Assembly (NCBI GenBank): GCA_037903475.1
Contig: JBAJFG010000290.1
Coordinates: 868,001-932,000, forward strand
Direction of reading: 5' to 3'
Source: Ancylostoma caninum
Lineage: Eukaryota; Nematoda; Chromadorea; Rhabditida; Ancylostomatidae
Length of the DNA stretch: 64,000 nt
This document shows, one piece after another, positions 36,521 through 47,183 of this stretch (positions are counted from its first letter, which is position 1; every line of letters begins with the position of its first letter). The translations under genes and the position numbers were made by a program. The notes under the pieces were generated by a model that saw nothing but the letters and a program-made list of their open reading frames with translations, was not told where the DNA came from and searched no databases.

Positions 36521-38902
36521 ATGTCGACGGCGTTCGTGTTGGCGACGAGCGCTGCGTCGGTGGTCACCATCACGATGCTGATCGCCATGGGGGTTATTGT
36601 GAACGACATCAACAGTCTTCGCGACGAAATTATGGATGGAATGAAGGATTTCCGGGTAGGTCAAAAGTAGATGAATTATCGATTGATGCGGCGAGAAAAT
36701 AGAGTGAGAGAGCAATCAATGGAAAAATATATAAGACGATTCCCAGGTGGAGGAATATGTTGGAAAGCGGACAATACTCCACAACCAGGCTCAAAATTTC
36801 AATTAAAAATCGCTGCAATTTTTTATCTAGCAATTATCCGAGGTGTATTTAATCTGTACCTTACTCCCAATTTTGTGGTGTTGTTATTGAATTCCGTCCA
36901 GTAATCCCGCCAGCCATAGGAAAAAGAAATTTAACAAAATTAGAGTTACGGTACAAAATGAAGACAACATTCGCATCCATTACCTCAAACACTCACCCTT
37001 CCTCCCCCCCCCCCCCTCCAAAAAAAAAGAAAAGAAAAGCTTCAGCCTAAACGTTTCTTTTCTCTTCTGACTTTTGGAGCCAAGAATATGGAATAATGCC
37101 GAATAGTGCTTAAGAGTACGTCGAGATAGAGAGAGAATAAGTGAAAAAGGAAAAGAAAAGAGGTACAGAGGTAGAGGCGAGGTAGGAAGAGTTGAAGGGG
37201 GGGGGGGGGGAGGGGGTAGGAATGTGGAAATAGGGAGTTTGGGAATTCACAAAGGGATGTGAACACATCACGACATCCGCCTATTCCTTGTGTGACATGA
37301 GTGTTTGTTCATTACAAAAATGGATGAATTTGAATATTTGCGCACCCAATTGCAAAGTGCTCCGCCCACGCCGTGCGACGCGCCCTTTTTGTGGGTAATA
37401 TGGTCCTGGTGAGTGGCCACTGACCAATTTGGTGGACCTCTCAGCTTCTCAACTATCCAATCCTTGTTTGCTCCCGAGTGAAAAGAAAATTGTTCATTTC
37501 AAATATGTGCAGTTTCGATATCGATCATGGGCAAAACACTGCCGGCTCGAATCTCGCTGCAGAGGCTTGGGTCATTGCCAAATTCAAAAATCGATGGTGA
37601 CCAGAAGTTAATGGAATTCTCTCGGGAGTTTTCCCTCAGTAGTTCAGGTTTTAATGCATTGCATTTCCTTTTTTTTTTCTTCTGAGCGTGATAATCGAAT
37701 TACAACTAAAGTCGCTTTTTTTCTGCCCCCCCCCCCCTTTTCTTGCCCTTTTTTTCCCTTCTGGCACTCCAACTCAGCGAAAAACTTGTCCGCACATCTA
37801 TTCGGGGGCAATAATAGATGAATATTTGACACCTGCATGTCAGACCGCCACTTAATGATTTACAAATGCGAAACATACAAAAGGTGAGGTATTACATGCA
37901 GTTCATTCATCTGAGCGCAAGGTGAGAGCTAAGACAGCAGAAAGAAGGCGTGGCTTATCCCTGAGTATGCGAGCTGTGCCACTGTGATTGGATGACTGCG
38001 CTTGGGAGTGCACGAATGCAGTGTGCGGTAGAAAAAGGAAGAATGCAGTCTGACACTGAATTTTTCGGCGAAAGCCATTCAATAGGCAAATAATATAGAC
38101 AGAAATGATGAAATAGTCGCGTTTATAAACCAGTTATCGATTTTTTTTTTGCTCAAATCTTAGGGCAGCTGTTCCAATTCCACTATTGCAGATGGACACT
38201 GACGGTGCTTGGGACATGATCATCGCCGCCTACGCCGACCCGAACAACCACCCTCCCAAGCAGAAACGTGACGTATCGGAATCTCAAATAAGTCCAAATT
38301 GCCCCTGTGCTGCTCCGAAGGCGAATTGTCCAGCAGGGCCTCCCGGACCACCTGGAAACCCAGGACCACCAGGAGACCCGGGAGTAGATGGAAAGCCTGG
38401 CACTCCAGGCTTATCTGGTATTGGCGTGCTTGTTCAACAAACAACAGAGAACACTTGCGTAAGATGCCCGGCAGGACCTCCTGGAGTTATGGGACCATCA
38501 GGCCCACCTGGCCCGCAAGGCCCACTGGGCCCACAAGGTCGTCCTGGACCACCTGGAACTGCTGGCGGTGATGGTATGCCAGGTCCACGCGGTGAAAAGG
38601 GTAGCGACGGATATCCAGGTGCCCGAGGTCAGCCAGGCGCTTCAGGACTGCCAGGAACGACGTATATACCAGGCCCGTCCGGCAGGGTCGGCACTGCAGG
38701 AATGCCAGGACCTCCAGGAGAACCAGGAAAGAGTGGTGAAGACGGCCACCAGGGAATGGACGGTCAGCCAGGCCCTGTTGGCATGAGAGGTAACGACGGC
38801 CGCCCTGGTCAGGATGGCAGCCCCGGAAGACCGGGTCCTCCTGGTAATCCCGGACAAGATGCGCACTACTGCTCATGCCCATCGAGATCAACTGTTCGAT
38901 AA
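36521..38902 (+). CDS. Nematode cuticle collagen (plus strand)
   Basis: Two exons: 36521-36655 (45 codons) and 38192-38902, phase 0, giving 281 aa. Exon 1 has the hydrophobic cuticle-collagen N-terminus ([20 protein letters not shown]) and [18 protein letters not shown]. Exon 2 starts [10 protein letters not shown], carries a KQKR cleavage site, the cysteine set CPC-x6-C, a Gly-X-Y block, an interruption with CVRC, a long Gly-X-Y block broken at TTYIPG, and the C-terminal YCSCP. Cysteine spacing and exon structure match the collagen at 21546-25675, so the two are paralogs. An acceptor (TTTCCAG, ending 36512) eight bases before the ATG suits spliced-leader addition. The protein is expected to be secreted, processed and built into the cuticle. 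The 1.54 kb intron contains poly-C/poly-G tracts. Confidence 0.93.
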
Positions 38903-38927
38903 GTTATGAACTGACTGAAACGTCGCG

Positions 38928-38933
38928 AATAAA
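38928..38933 (+). terminator. Poly(A) signal AATAAA of second collagen
   Basis: AATAAA 25 bp after the stop codon, mirroring the spacing in the paralogous collagen. Confidence 0.75.
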
Positions 38934-40231
38934 GTTCCGTTTTGAAGCAGTTCAATGGTTGCAAATTTAGAAGAAAGTACTTGTTATTACCAATCTAGAG
39001 TCTACTTGAAGGTCAATTTTTCTGCTGACCTTGAAGAAGCGAAGGCTAGTTCTCCGTTTTAGTATGACCGAGAACCATGTAAAAACTGCAGCGAATCTTA
39101 AGTATGACTGAACGGGCTAATTCACATTATTGGTATCATCTTCAGAACCAGTACATTATCTGAGCACAAAATACAACAGGGTAATTTAGTATGGTATATT
39201 TCACTAGTTGACGATTGATAACAATGTACTCTACATTTTACCCGAGGTCTACTTAGTTTGTTTCTTGATGAGTACCAGGTATGTAATGCGTAAATTAGTA
39301 GGCGTAACTTACCCCAGCTGGAAGTAAAGATAAATGCAAGCCGAGGTTATGTAATCTGTTACCAAGATGGAGAAAGACATAACGCCCGTAGGTAACTTGA
39401 CTCTTGATAAAAATTTGGGTAAATGCACTGAAACTCTTCCCTTTGTGTGCACGCACTTCTTCTACATGTCGATGTCATGTTGTCATTTTGGAAATCTTTT
39501 TTAATGAGTACCAAATCATTTGCAAATCGTGATTGGTCCAAACTTAAAGTATTAGGCTCATTGGTGGTCCAGATCGCGGTTTTCTAGTGCCACGAAGAAT
39601 TGATAACCTAACAAATTGCGGAGCTCAGATCTAGCACAATGTGGTATGGCGAGCGTGTGTACTATAAGGGAATTTTTCTGATAATTCATCATTTGCACCC
39701 ACCACGTGATCACGAGGAAACGTTTTATCAATATGCGTGATGCACCATGTGAATCACGTGGTCACATGAGGACGAAACGGCGTGATGCCCATGTGCATCG
39801 CGGTGATGAAGTGGTAGCACCAACGAAGCTTAGTATTTATTTTCCTTGTGAAGTATGCATTGAGAAACTTTGCGTATTGACCAGGCTGTACATAGCTGAG
39901 TGGGTACTACTCAAGTTCTGATGGGAAATTGTTTATTATTTATTGTACCCACCTTAAGGTCACTTGAACAGGTTACACTGTGAAGAATAATGTTGAAAAC
40001 AGTGACATAATGCTATTCATTATGAAAACTGCTCGAAGAGAAAAGTAGTGATGTGATTCGAGGTACAGCCTTAGCAAGAAGGCATTCAAGTCGAGATTTC
40101 CATTTTTATGATACTCAAAACCAGTAGCAGCCTTGTTTCTTCTATTATGTATTGCGAAAGAATTGTGAAACAAAGCCCAATCAAGGTTCACGGCGAAGGA
40201 ACGCATTAAGTTTTAGGCTGCTGGTATAATT

Positions 40232-40402
40232 CTCGAGGAGTATAGCACCGAGTATCGCCAGAAATTGGCGATATCATTTTTGATACTTATTGATTGAGCG
40301 GGTCGCAACAGCCAGTCGCCAACTTCGGACCGTCCGCAATCGATATGTATTAAAAATGAAGTCGCTACGGCGACGGCGATGCTAGGTGCTATACTCCTCG
40401 AG
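40232..40402. mobile_element. Short foldback element
   Basis: Ends CTCGAGGAGTATAGCACC and complement GGTGCTATACTCCTCGAG, 171 bp. The inner arms share GGCGAT words. A further partial CGAGGAGTAT follows the right end. Confidence 0.75.
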
Positions 40403-40667
40403 GAGTATGCTCGCAGCCTTATGGCGAGTGCAGCGCATGTTAACAATGAGTATTGCTTAAATTGCCTTGCACATGCAAAGCAAAAATGCTCAAAGAACGA
40501 AAGTTTTCTATTGACTATTCCCTAGGAGCTGAGGCTCCAGCAATCATACCACGATGCTTCCGACCGTCAGGGTTCACTTACTGATAGGTCGAAGCTTTCC
40601 AAGCTTGAACTACTCAGGGAAGTAGTGACACTGTAACCCCACTGTGACGCAGACAATTCTTCTCTAA

Positions 40668-40673
40668 TTTATT
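40668..40673 (-). terminator. Poly(A) signal candidate of phosphatase gene
   Basis: AATAAA on the minus strand, about 95 bp past the stop codon at 40768-40770. Confidence 0.5.
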
Positions 40674-40767
40674 GACCTTCTATACAACACAAACATGGAT
40701 TTCGCTCTTATAGAGCATAGTAATGAGATACGTATGAATAAATTAATTTTAATTCTCTTCTCTCCAA

Positions 40768-43700
40768 TCAATTCTCCACTTTTGGTTGCACTTTGCATGC
40801 CTTCAACGACGGTCGCAGGATCTGAAAAAAAAACCTCGGTAATTACAGAGCGTGTAATTTAGATGTGACCACTCACAGTAAACGAGCACATAAGATTCTC
40901 ATCCACATTCATCACAGCTGCAGCATTGTCGAACTGACCGCAATAGTGGGGTGCGGAGAATATCGTGACAAGCTTGCGATTCGCAAAGAATTCGTAGCCG
41001 TCCTGGACAACCTGGAATTGGAGCTCTTACTAGGCGATAGGCGAAGGCGCTCCGCTTATGGACCAACCTGGTGCGCTCTTGCGACTAGTTCTATGTCTAA
41101 GATCTGGCTCATCTCAAAAACAACATCTGGACCAAAGACGTAGGAAACACCGCGAGTGTTCGAAGCCCATCCCTGAATTACGAGATAGTACAGTCATCGC
41201 CGTATGCAACCGTCAAAGAAAAGTAAGGGCCAGCGACAAATGGGGCGATTTTCATCTGTTTGTTTGCACGAACGTCCCCATAAGGTTCCTGCCCTGCACT
41301 CGATGCATGAGTTTTCTGAGTGAAAAGTTGATATCCGTGAAGCCAACCTTCACGACTTATGCGGATGTTCCCATCTACCCGGCCATCGGAGCGCAAGACT
41401 AACTTCTCATTCATGAATTTTTCGACCAGCTTCACAATTTTTAACGTTTTGACATGAAGGATGTCCGTTGACTCCTCGTTCGGGAAAACGCTAGCTTGTC
41501 CGAGCATATAATCATGCTACACACCACCCTACCCTCACTCTCATCCCTGAATCCTTCAATCTCTCCCTGGTCTAGTGTTGTCGCTGAACTTCCACGTCAG
41601 AAAGTATGGAGCGTTACCTTGCTACACATAGATACACATGTACAGAAGGGAGCATAAGTTATCGTTCTTTGGTTTTCTGACTCATCTATCTGCAGTACTG
41701 ACATACTTTTCGCTGAGCTACAGGGAACTCCAAACGGCCGTGTGCGAGGGGCGGGGCCGCGGCGCGCCGTGGCAGTCGAGTTCTCTGCTGCCGGCAGAGG
41801 CGGACAACCAGAGCCACATGCAGGGCCTCTGTGTCTCTGTCCAAGGGAGCCGCGCCGCAGCCCCGCCACTTGCACACGGCCATTTGGAGTTCCCTGTAAG
41901 ATTCATTAGTAGTGCTGCATTTGCACTATTTTTCGGCCTCAAATTCAGCTTAGAGACTTGGGAGATAGCGGAAAAGATTCAGCGCCAATTTTCAGTGCAG
42001 ATTACTGGTGCCATCAAATGCACGGATTCACCCCACGGACGCTTAATATTCTACTTCCATGCAAACTGACCAAGAAATGTTTGAAGCCTGTCCAAGTTTA
42101 TTCAAACAAATAAGTCTAGCGATCACTCCTACCTTTGTATAGCTATCAGGATCGCTCCACAATAAGTCAATATGAAGGGAAGGATTTGGAGGATCAATCG
42201 GGCGAGTTATCTGCCTCAGTTGTTCCATGGACTTCAGCTGAAAAATACATGTGCAACATTCAAAATGTTGACGTGTAAGTGAGCAGGGATGACGACTCCC
42301 ATGAAATTACCTTGGGCGAAAGACCGCCATGCATGCAGAGAATCCTCCCGGAGACGAGAGCGGTGAACGGTAAAGTCGCAAATGCATCCTGAAATATTTC
42401 AGTGCACGAAAAGTGGTGAAATCCAATTGAAATCCAAACTCAATTTACCTGAAACTGCAACCACAATCGGGTGCTTTGATATCGTCGATTGCACTCTTCA
42501 AAAAAGCCATAAACTCGATTAATTGGCGAACATTCATGATTTCCTCGTAATATAAAGAAATTTCCTGGATATTTTATCTGAAATCGCGTGCTTTTATTGA
42601 ATAATGGCGGCAGGCGGGAAAAACACCAACGTCGTACCTTGTAACAGAAAAACAATGCTATACATTCCAGATTTTGTTGTCCTCTATCTACGTAGTCACC
42701 GAGGAACAGATAGTTCACGAACGGCGGGAAGCCGGCACGATCGAGTAATCGTAGCACATCTGTAGAATCATTCTTAAGAAATGACTACACACATCAGTCA
42801 TTTTCTCATTTGCGCACAGTAGGCGTCAATAGGGGTGAAATGGGGTGAGTTTTTCGCGGCCTCGAAAAGTACGCAGCGCGACCACGCCGCCCACGCCGGA
42901 ATCATCGCCGCAATGGCAGATCAGGGTTTTTTTTTTATAGTTATTCATCTTATTCGACATCAAAAACTAACTAGCTATCGGGAAAACCCTATAGTTTGCT
43001 GTCCCGGAGAGGATTCCAGCGCAAGCGACCCGGTCGCGTCACGGGCTTTCCGAGGCCGCGAAAAACGCATCGCTTCTGACGCTCAGAATATCTATAAATT
43101 CGATGAAAAAGGTGAAGGTAGCGATGAAACCCAAAAATAGTAGCTATTACTGAAATTGTAAAGAATCTCCTAATTATCTCAACCTGCGTACTGTCCATGA
43201 ATGTCGCCGCATATTTTCACAGGTGGTTCTATATCGATCAGAGACGCTTGACTAAGGAACACTTGCCTGAATGAAAAACACTTTTAGCCGAGTATTATTG
43301 CGTACACAGAACCCCAAATGGAGCTGTTCGCCCAGCTCTGCCCAATCACAAATTGCCAACAACCTTTTAACTAATTAGTTGTCGGCAAGTTTGACGTCAT
43401 CACACTACCCAAAAACAAGTTGTCGGCAAGCTTTTCTCCCAACAACTTGTCGACAAAGAAGAGCCGAAACAACTTGTCGGCAAGTTTTCCACAAAACAAC
43501 TAGTCCGCAAACTTTTGGTCGAACAACTTGTCGACAAGCTTTTCAATGGACGACTTGTCTACATGGAAGTGTGAAAACAAGCTGTCATCAAGCTCTTGGA
43601 CGAGCAGATTTCAGATGCGATCAGAAGCTTATTCGCCAAATGCTTTTCAACAAGTTGTCTTCGAGGATCTGGGTATCGCATGGAAACACACGTCGCAACT

Positions 43701-43866
43701 AGCTGGAGAAGGTCAATTAGCTTTTAAAGTGATGAAAAACTCACCTCGCAACCGTGCATAGATTCATAAGTTCACCTTCTTTCACGCTACTAACTAGTGA
43801 GTACCCGGGCGCAGCAGTATTCAATATTCGTATAATCAAGTCATCAACGTCGTAGCGTGTCGGACC
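40768..43866 (-). CDS. PP1-like Ser/Thr protein phosphatase catalytic subunit
   Basis: Nine exons on the minus strand: 43866-43745, 43266-43184, 42759-42638, 42577-42449, 42388-42311, 42237-42133, 42172-shifted exon 41172-41068, 41011-40877, 40821-40768, giving 310 aa. Phases agree throughout. The 5' exon with the start codon was not found, so the N-terminus is incomplete. Metal-binding and catalytic motifs are all present: [28 protein letters not shown] and RAHQ. The C-terminal [20 protein letters not shown] and ILRP identify the PP1 rather than PP2A branch. Family members dephosphorylate Ser/Thr on many substrates through regulatory subunits. Departures from canonical PP1 (APNYCGEFDN) suggest one of the divergent, nematode-expanded PP1 paralogs, many of which act in the germ line or sperm; that role is inferred. 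One intron holds a MITE and another a minisatellite. Confidence 0.88.
41719..41898. mobile_element. Palindromic MITE, TACAGGGAACTCC family, copy 1
   Basis: Ends TACAGGGAACTCCAAACG and complement TTTGGAGTTCCCTGTA. GC-rich arms fold over 180 bp. It lies in the phosphatase intron between 42132 and 41173. Further copies are at 44957-45110 and 47295-47496. Confidence 0.88.
42822..43085. mobile_element. Palindromic MITE, GCGGCCTCGAAAAG family, copy 2
   Basis: Inner inverted arms TTTTTCGCGGCCTCGAAAAG at 42848 and complement ending about 43070, with outer GGCGTCA/TGACGCTC ends. Located in the phosphatase intron between 43183 and 42760. Confidence 0.7.
43415..43603. repeat. 27-bp minisatellite in phosphatase intron
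   Basis: About seven diverged 27-bp units built on ACAACTTGTCGGCAAGCTTT, with a further half unit near 43378. Because the period is a multiple of three, a plus-strand frame reads nine-residue repeats such as TTCRQAFLP and TTCRQVFHK. It lies between phosphatase exons on the opposite strand, so coding use is doubtful. Confidence 0.8.
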
Positions 43867-44279
43867 CTAGAAAGAGTCTTTGAGTTCCATGGATTTTCAC
43901 ACCTCTGGATGTAAGCATATCGGTAACGATCAATGTGGTCCAATTTTGCTAAAAACTGATAGGACATAGGGTCCGAGAAGTTTGCACGGGGCAGTACCGA
44001 ATGGGGGTGCTCGCCCGTAGTTCTGTACCAGAAAATAACCCTCTCGCAGAAGTGCAGCCATAATTCAAATGAATGTGCTGGGAGAGGATTGTAAGGGGCA
44101 TCGCTTCACTGCGTCAACTCCATCTTCATCGATGATAACACCAGCTGACCTTAGTACAGCTAGACGACTGCGTAGTAGTTGTCATTCATGGAATGAAACA
44201 CACTCGTAACTGGAGCCTTGTTTGATTTATTATCAAGTAGCTCGGGAGAAATGTCAACAAACCCATAAACAACATCACT

Positions 44280-44538
44280 TTAAAGGGTAATTTACACTAG
44301 CTGCGTGCGTCAGTCGCGCATCAGTCGCACGCATCCATTTGCAAGGGATTTTCCATGAAGACCGGTCATCATGGCATGTACATACATCCTCAATGAAAAG
44401 AACGCGCGGCTGCCGCGAGGCCTAAACGCGTGCGTTTGGGCTGCGACTGCGATGCGACTCTGATGCGACTGGGCCCTATTCTTCATCATATAGACGCACG
44501 CGCGTCAGTCGCACGCATCCAGTATAAATTGCCCTTAA
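44280..44538. mobile_element. TTAA-flanked foldback element
   Basis: Ends TTAAAGGGTAATTTACACT and complement TATAAATTGCCCTTAA, 259 bp. The inner arms are rich in GCGTGCGTCAGTCGC words. TTAA lies at both borders. Confidence 0.75.
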
Positions 44539-44550
44539 TCGCATAGTCTT

Positions 44551-44697
44551 AAGCTACATTTGTAGAGCATCGGAGTCCGTTCCGGTTGGATAAGAAAAGA
44601 TACGTATCGATCCTTGTCCGTATCTACCTTACAGGGATCGATACGTATCTTTTCTTATCCAAGCTGATCGGACTCCGATGCTCTTTAAATGTAGCTT
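44551..44697. repeat. Near-perfect 147-bp hairpin
   Basis: Arms include AAGCTACATT, GAGCATCGGAGTCCG and GGATAAGAAAAGATACGTAT, mirrored on the right. It starts 13 bp after the TTAA element at 44280-44538. A mobile foldback is the likely nature; a hairpin RNA cannot be excluded. Confidence 0.8.
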
Positions 44698-44956
44698 GAG
44701 GCGAATGTAGCCTAACAACATGAATCAACGCTGTGCAGATTTATTTGTCTGCTTCAGAAAATTGTTGCCTAAATGTGTAACAATGGTTAGTGACATCAAA
44801 TTTACAGTCAACTCTCGTCCGAATCAGCAGTGTGGTGTCATCGCATGCAACATCACCTGCTCAGACGATAGAGTTTTCGGAGCATGACCCCACCCCCACT
44901 CTCGCCACCCCACAGGTGTGACACCTGCGCACCAAACCCAAAAATGAGCGGAGGTA

Positions 44957-45110
44957 TACAGGGAACTCCAAACGACCGTCTACAAGGGGCGGGACCGCGG
45001 CGCGGCTCTCTTGGGCAGGAATACAGGGGTTCTGCATGTGGCTCTGGTTGTCTGCTTGTGCTCGACGCCGCGGTTCCGCCCCTTGCACACGGCCGTTGGG
45101 AATTCCCTGT
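44957..45110. mobile_element. Palindromic MITE, TACAGGGAACTCC family, copy 2
   Basis: Ends TACAGGGAACTCCAAACG and complement GGGAATTCCCTGT. About 154 bp with a shortened interior relative to copy 1. Confidence 0.8.
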
Positions 45111-45281
45111 GCTGATTTTTCAAACGAGCGAATTTAGCAGCTTAACATGATGCCATTGCACTCCCTTGCGATCTATCCACACGATAGATCTCCACGCCAC
45201 CTAGGGAGATCATCGGTCTCCTACCTGACGATGATAGAGTCGCAATTTGGCGACAAGTCATCAGCCGCAACACCTCACCCA

Positions 45282-45428
45282 GTACACATAGGGAGCGTCG
45301 ATCGAGATTGCACCTCTCCACGTTTGGAGCGTCGCACCATCTACGAGGCGCGTGCGAGGCAATACCCGATATCCACAGCGCCCGGCCGCTCCGCGTAGGT
45401 GCAATCGTGATTGACGTTCCCTGTATTT
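45282..45428. repeat. Imperfect inverted-repeat element
   Basis: Arms GGGAGCGTCGATCGAGATTG (from 45289) and complement CAATCGTGATTGACGTTCCC (ending about 45421), about 145 bp. The interior is GC-rich. Confidence 0.5.
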
Positions 45429-45437
45429 ATATGTAGG

Positions 45438-45745
45438 ATGGTTAGCACAGAAAAGTGCGTTGGTTTCTTCGCTATTTCTCTGCTCAAAACTGGATCATAT
45501 TGTGGTGATGATGACCTGACTTGTTCTTGCCGTCGAAATTGCAGGATCAAAAGAGGCTGGAAGAAACGATACGCACTTTATGCAGGAAATTCCTCCCGCC
45601 CATGTAAACGCTGACGACACATTCTCGGTTTCTGTTATGGTGGTTGCATTTATCTTCGCCCCATAGATGGATATTTCTTAATGGTGGCAGTACAGGCCGA
45701 TCCAGGAACTGTCAGTTTAATAATAACGAAAGGTAATTCTCAAAT
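45438..45745 (+). other. Coding-like stretch, no resolved gene
   Basis: Three frames look partly coding: a 58-residue frame starting MVSTEKCVGFF with several cysteines, a frame containing THFMQEIPPAHVNADDTFSV, and a short segment GYFLMVAVQADPGTVSLII. Splice phases between them do not agree, and the apparent intron after 45735 would be only 25 nt. It may be a decayed gene or an exon of an unrecognised one. Confidence 0.2.
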
Positions 45746-45945
45746 TCCTGTCCTCAGACGCTACAAGAGAGATCCTTCATGTATTCAACAATGGTTCAAG
45801 AGATTTGGATTAGCCTACCCGCGCAGCTTATTGTCCTAAAACAAAGGTCGTGCTCTCTCAAAGGCTGTGCTGGTCCCGCAGCGAGTGTACTAAACGTGTA
45901 CTCGCATTTGAGCTGCAGTATGCATAACAGCACTTCACTTGCTAG

Positions 45946-46782
45946 ATGACGGCGAAAAGTCCTGCCAGTTTCTTGGAATACTTGAAGGGACTTGTTGAGA
46001 AGCGTGATGAGGTTGCGGTGAGTTGTTGTTGCTACATTGTTTTGTTAAATATCTAATGATTTGTGAGTAAAAATGTAGTATTCTGAAAGCTATTAGCAAG
46101 TATTATTGAGGGTTGCAATCAGGATTTTAGAGTTTCGGTTTTTAGAGTGACCTGCTCAGGATAGAGAGTCGTATGTTTAAACTAGAAGAAAACGATCTTC
46201 TCAAGCATTACGAATCGGGAAATGCAGTCCTTGGTGAGTGTTTATGGTCTGTTCCAAACGCGACAACAGTTGAGTAACCGTGCGGATATCCTGCTTTTCT
46301 CTCACTCCTCTCCTATTGCTGCACACTTTGCCGCTTTCTTTCTCTCTCTGCTGTCTACTCAACTACCGTCCATGGTGAAACGCACTATAGCATTGCACAA
46401 CTCCGCTTTAGTTCGTGTTTACTGATCATATCTGATTTCCAGGCTTCTCGCGACCTCGCTTGACCCGCGCAGTCCGCGAAAAAATCCATCCGCCGGCAAA
46501 ATTTATGGTGTTTTCCAACTCGTCCACAACAACGAAGTCGGCTTGTGAACTCTCGGAAAGAGCTGAGAAATTGCGCCATTGTGAAAAGGAACAGAATCAA
46601 GTTTCTTCTGCCGAGATGTCTTCATCTGTCGAGTCATCGAGCGACACGGATCCGGAAACTGTGGGGATCGCTGGGCTGGAGGCAGCTGCCGTGAGTTTAT
46701 GCTGATCTATTGTACATTTTTTGTTTCATCAGGTTTGCAGCCTAAGAAAGTTAGGCGCCTCTTGAAGCATCAGACTCCTTAA
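45946..46782 (+). CDS. EAF6/MEAF6-like chromatin protein, 149 aa
   Basis: Four exons: 45946-46017, 46146-46233, 46443-46690, 46741-46782, all phases consistent. The N-terminal half is a heptad-like helical segment (FLEYLKGLVEKRDEVASDLL, RIESRMFKLEENDLLKHYES) followed by GNAVLGF. This is the arrangement of the NuA4-type Eaf6/MEAF6 family (L-x-E-L-hydrophobic helix, then G-N-x-hydrophobic-x-G-F/W). The rest is Ser/Glu-rich and ends PKKVRRLLKHQTP, a basic NLS-like tail. Family members are small subunits of TIP60/MOZ/HBO1 histone acetyltransferase complexes. The ATG directly follows GCTAG, a possible spliced-leader acceptor. An alternative acceptor at 46732-46733 would give VCSLRKLGAS instead. 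The gene lies head-to-head with the phosphatase. Exon structure is strong; the family call is moderate. Confidence 0.68.
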
Positions 46783-47183
46783 TTTGCTCCTATACTCTAC
46801 GTGGAATATAGCGCTTTAAATCGCCGTCTACCTGCGACAATAATTTCTATATTTATCGATTGTTAGAGGTCCGTCACAGTGAAAGGCAGACGTTATTGCG
46901 GTGCACACGAAGAATTTTATCGTTTTCGTCACTAGTATTCGTCCCTACCTAGCATCTTCATAATGAGAATACAATGCGAGAAACAATAATCACTCTACCC
47001 GTGACGCTTACGAACCACAACGATAAAAAGCGGTTTATACTAGGTGCGTCTAGCCGCGCGCCTCAAAATGTTGAAAAGCCCTACTCGCAGCCGCCGTAAC
47101 GCTGCCCAAACGCAGGTCAGATGCACGAGCTCGCGGCATCGTGGCGACGGTGCGATATTTTCAGTCCGAGTGTACATATAGTA
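46783..47183. other. 3' flank of the EAF6-like gene
   Basis: No exon or clear AATAAA was found. The sequence leads into a cluster of palindromic elements. Confidence 0.5.

Larger units (their letters stand above)
38903..40667. other. Intergenic between collagen and phosphatase 3' ends
   Basis: No gene seen. An imperfect tandem duplication rich in CACGTG and GTGATG words lies near 39700-39800, and a foldback element at 40232-40402. Confidence 0.5.

Noticed and set aside
41178..41507. Minus-strand frame of 109 codons inside the phosphatase gene
   Set aside because: It ends just before the acceptor of the true exon at 41172-41068, which carries the expected [14 protein letters not shown]...RAHQ sequence. 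The frame lacks phosphatase motifs.
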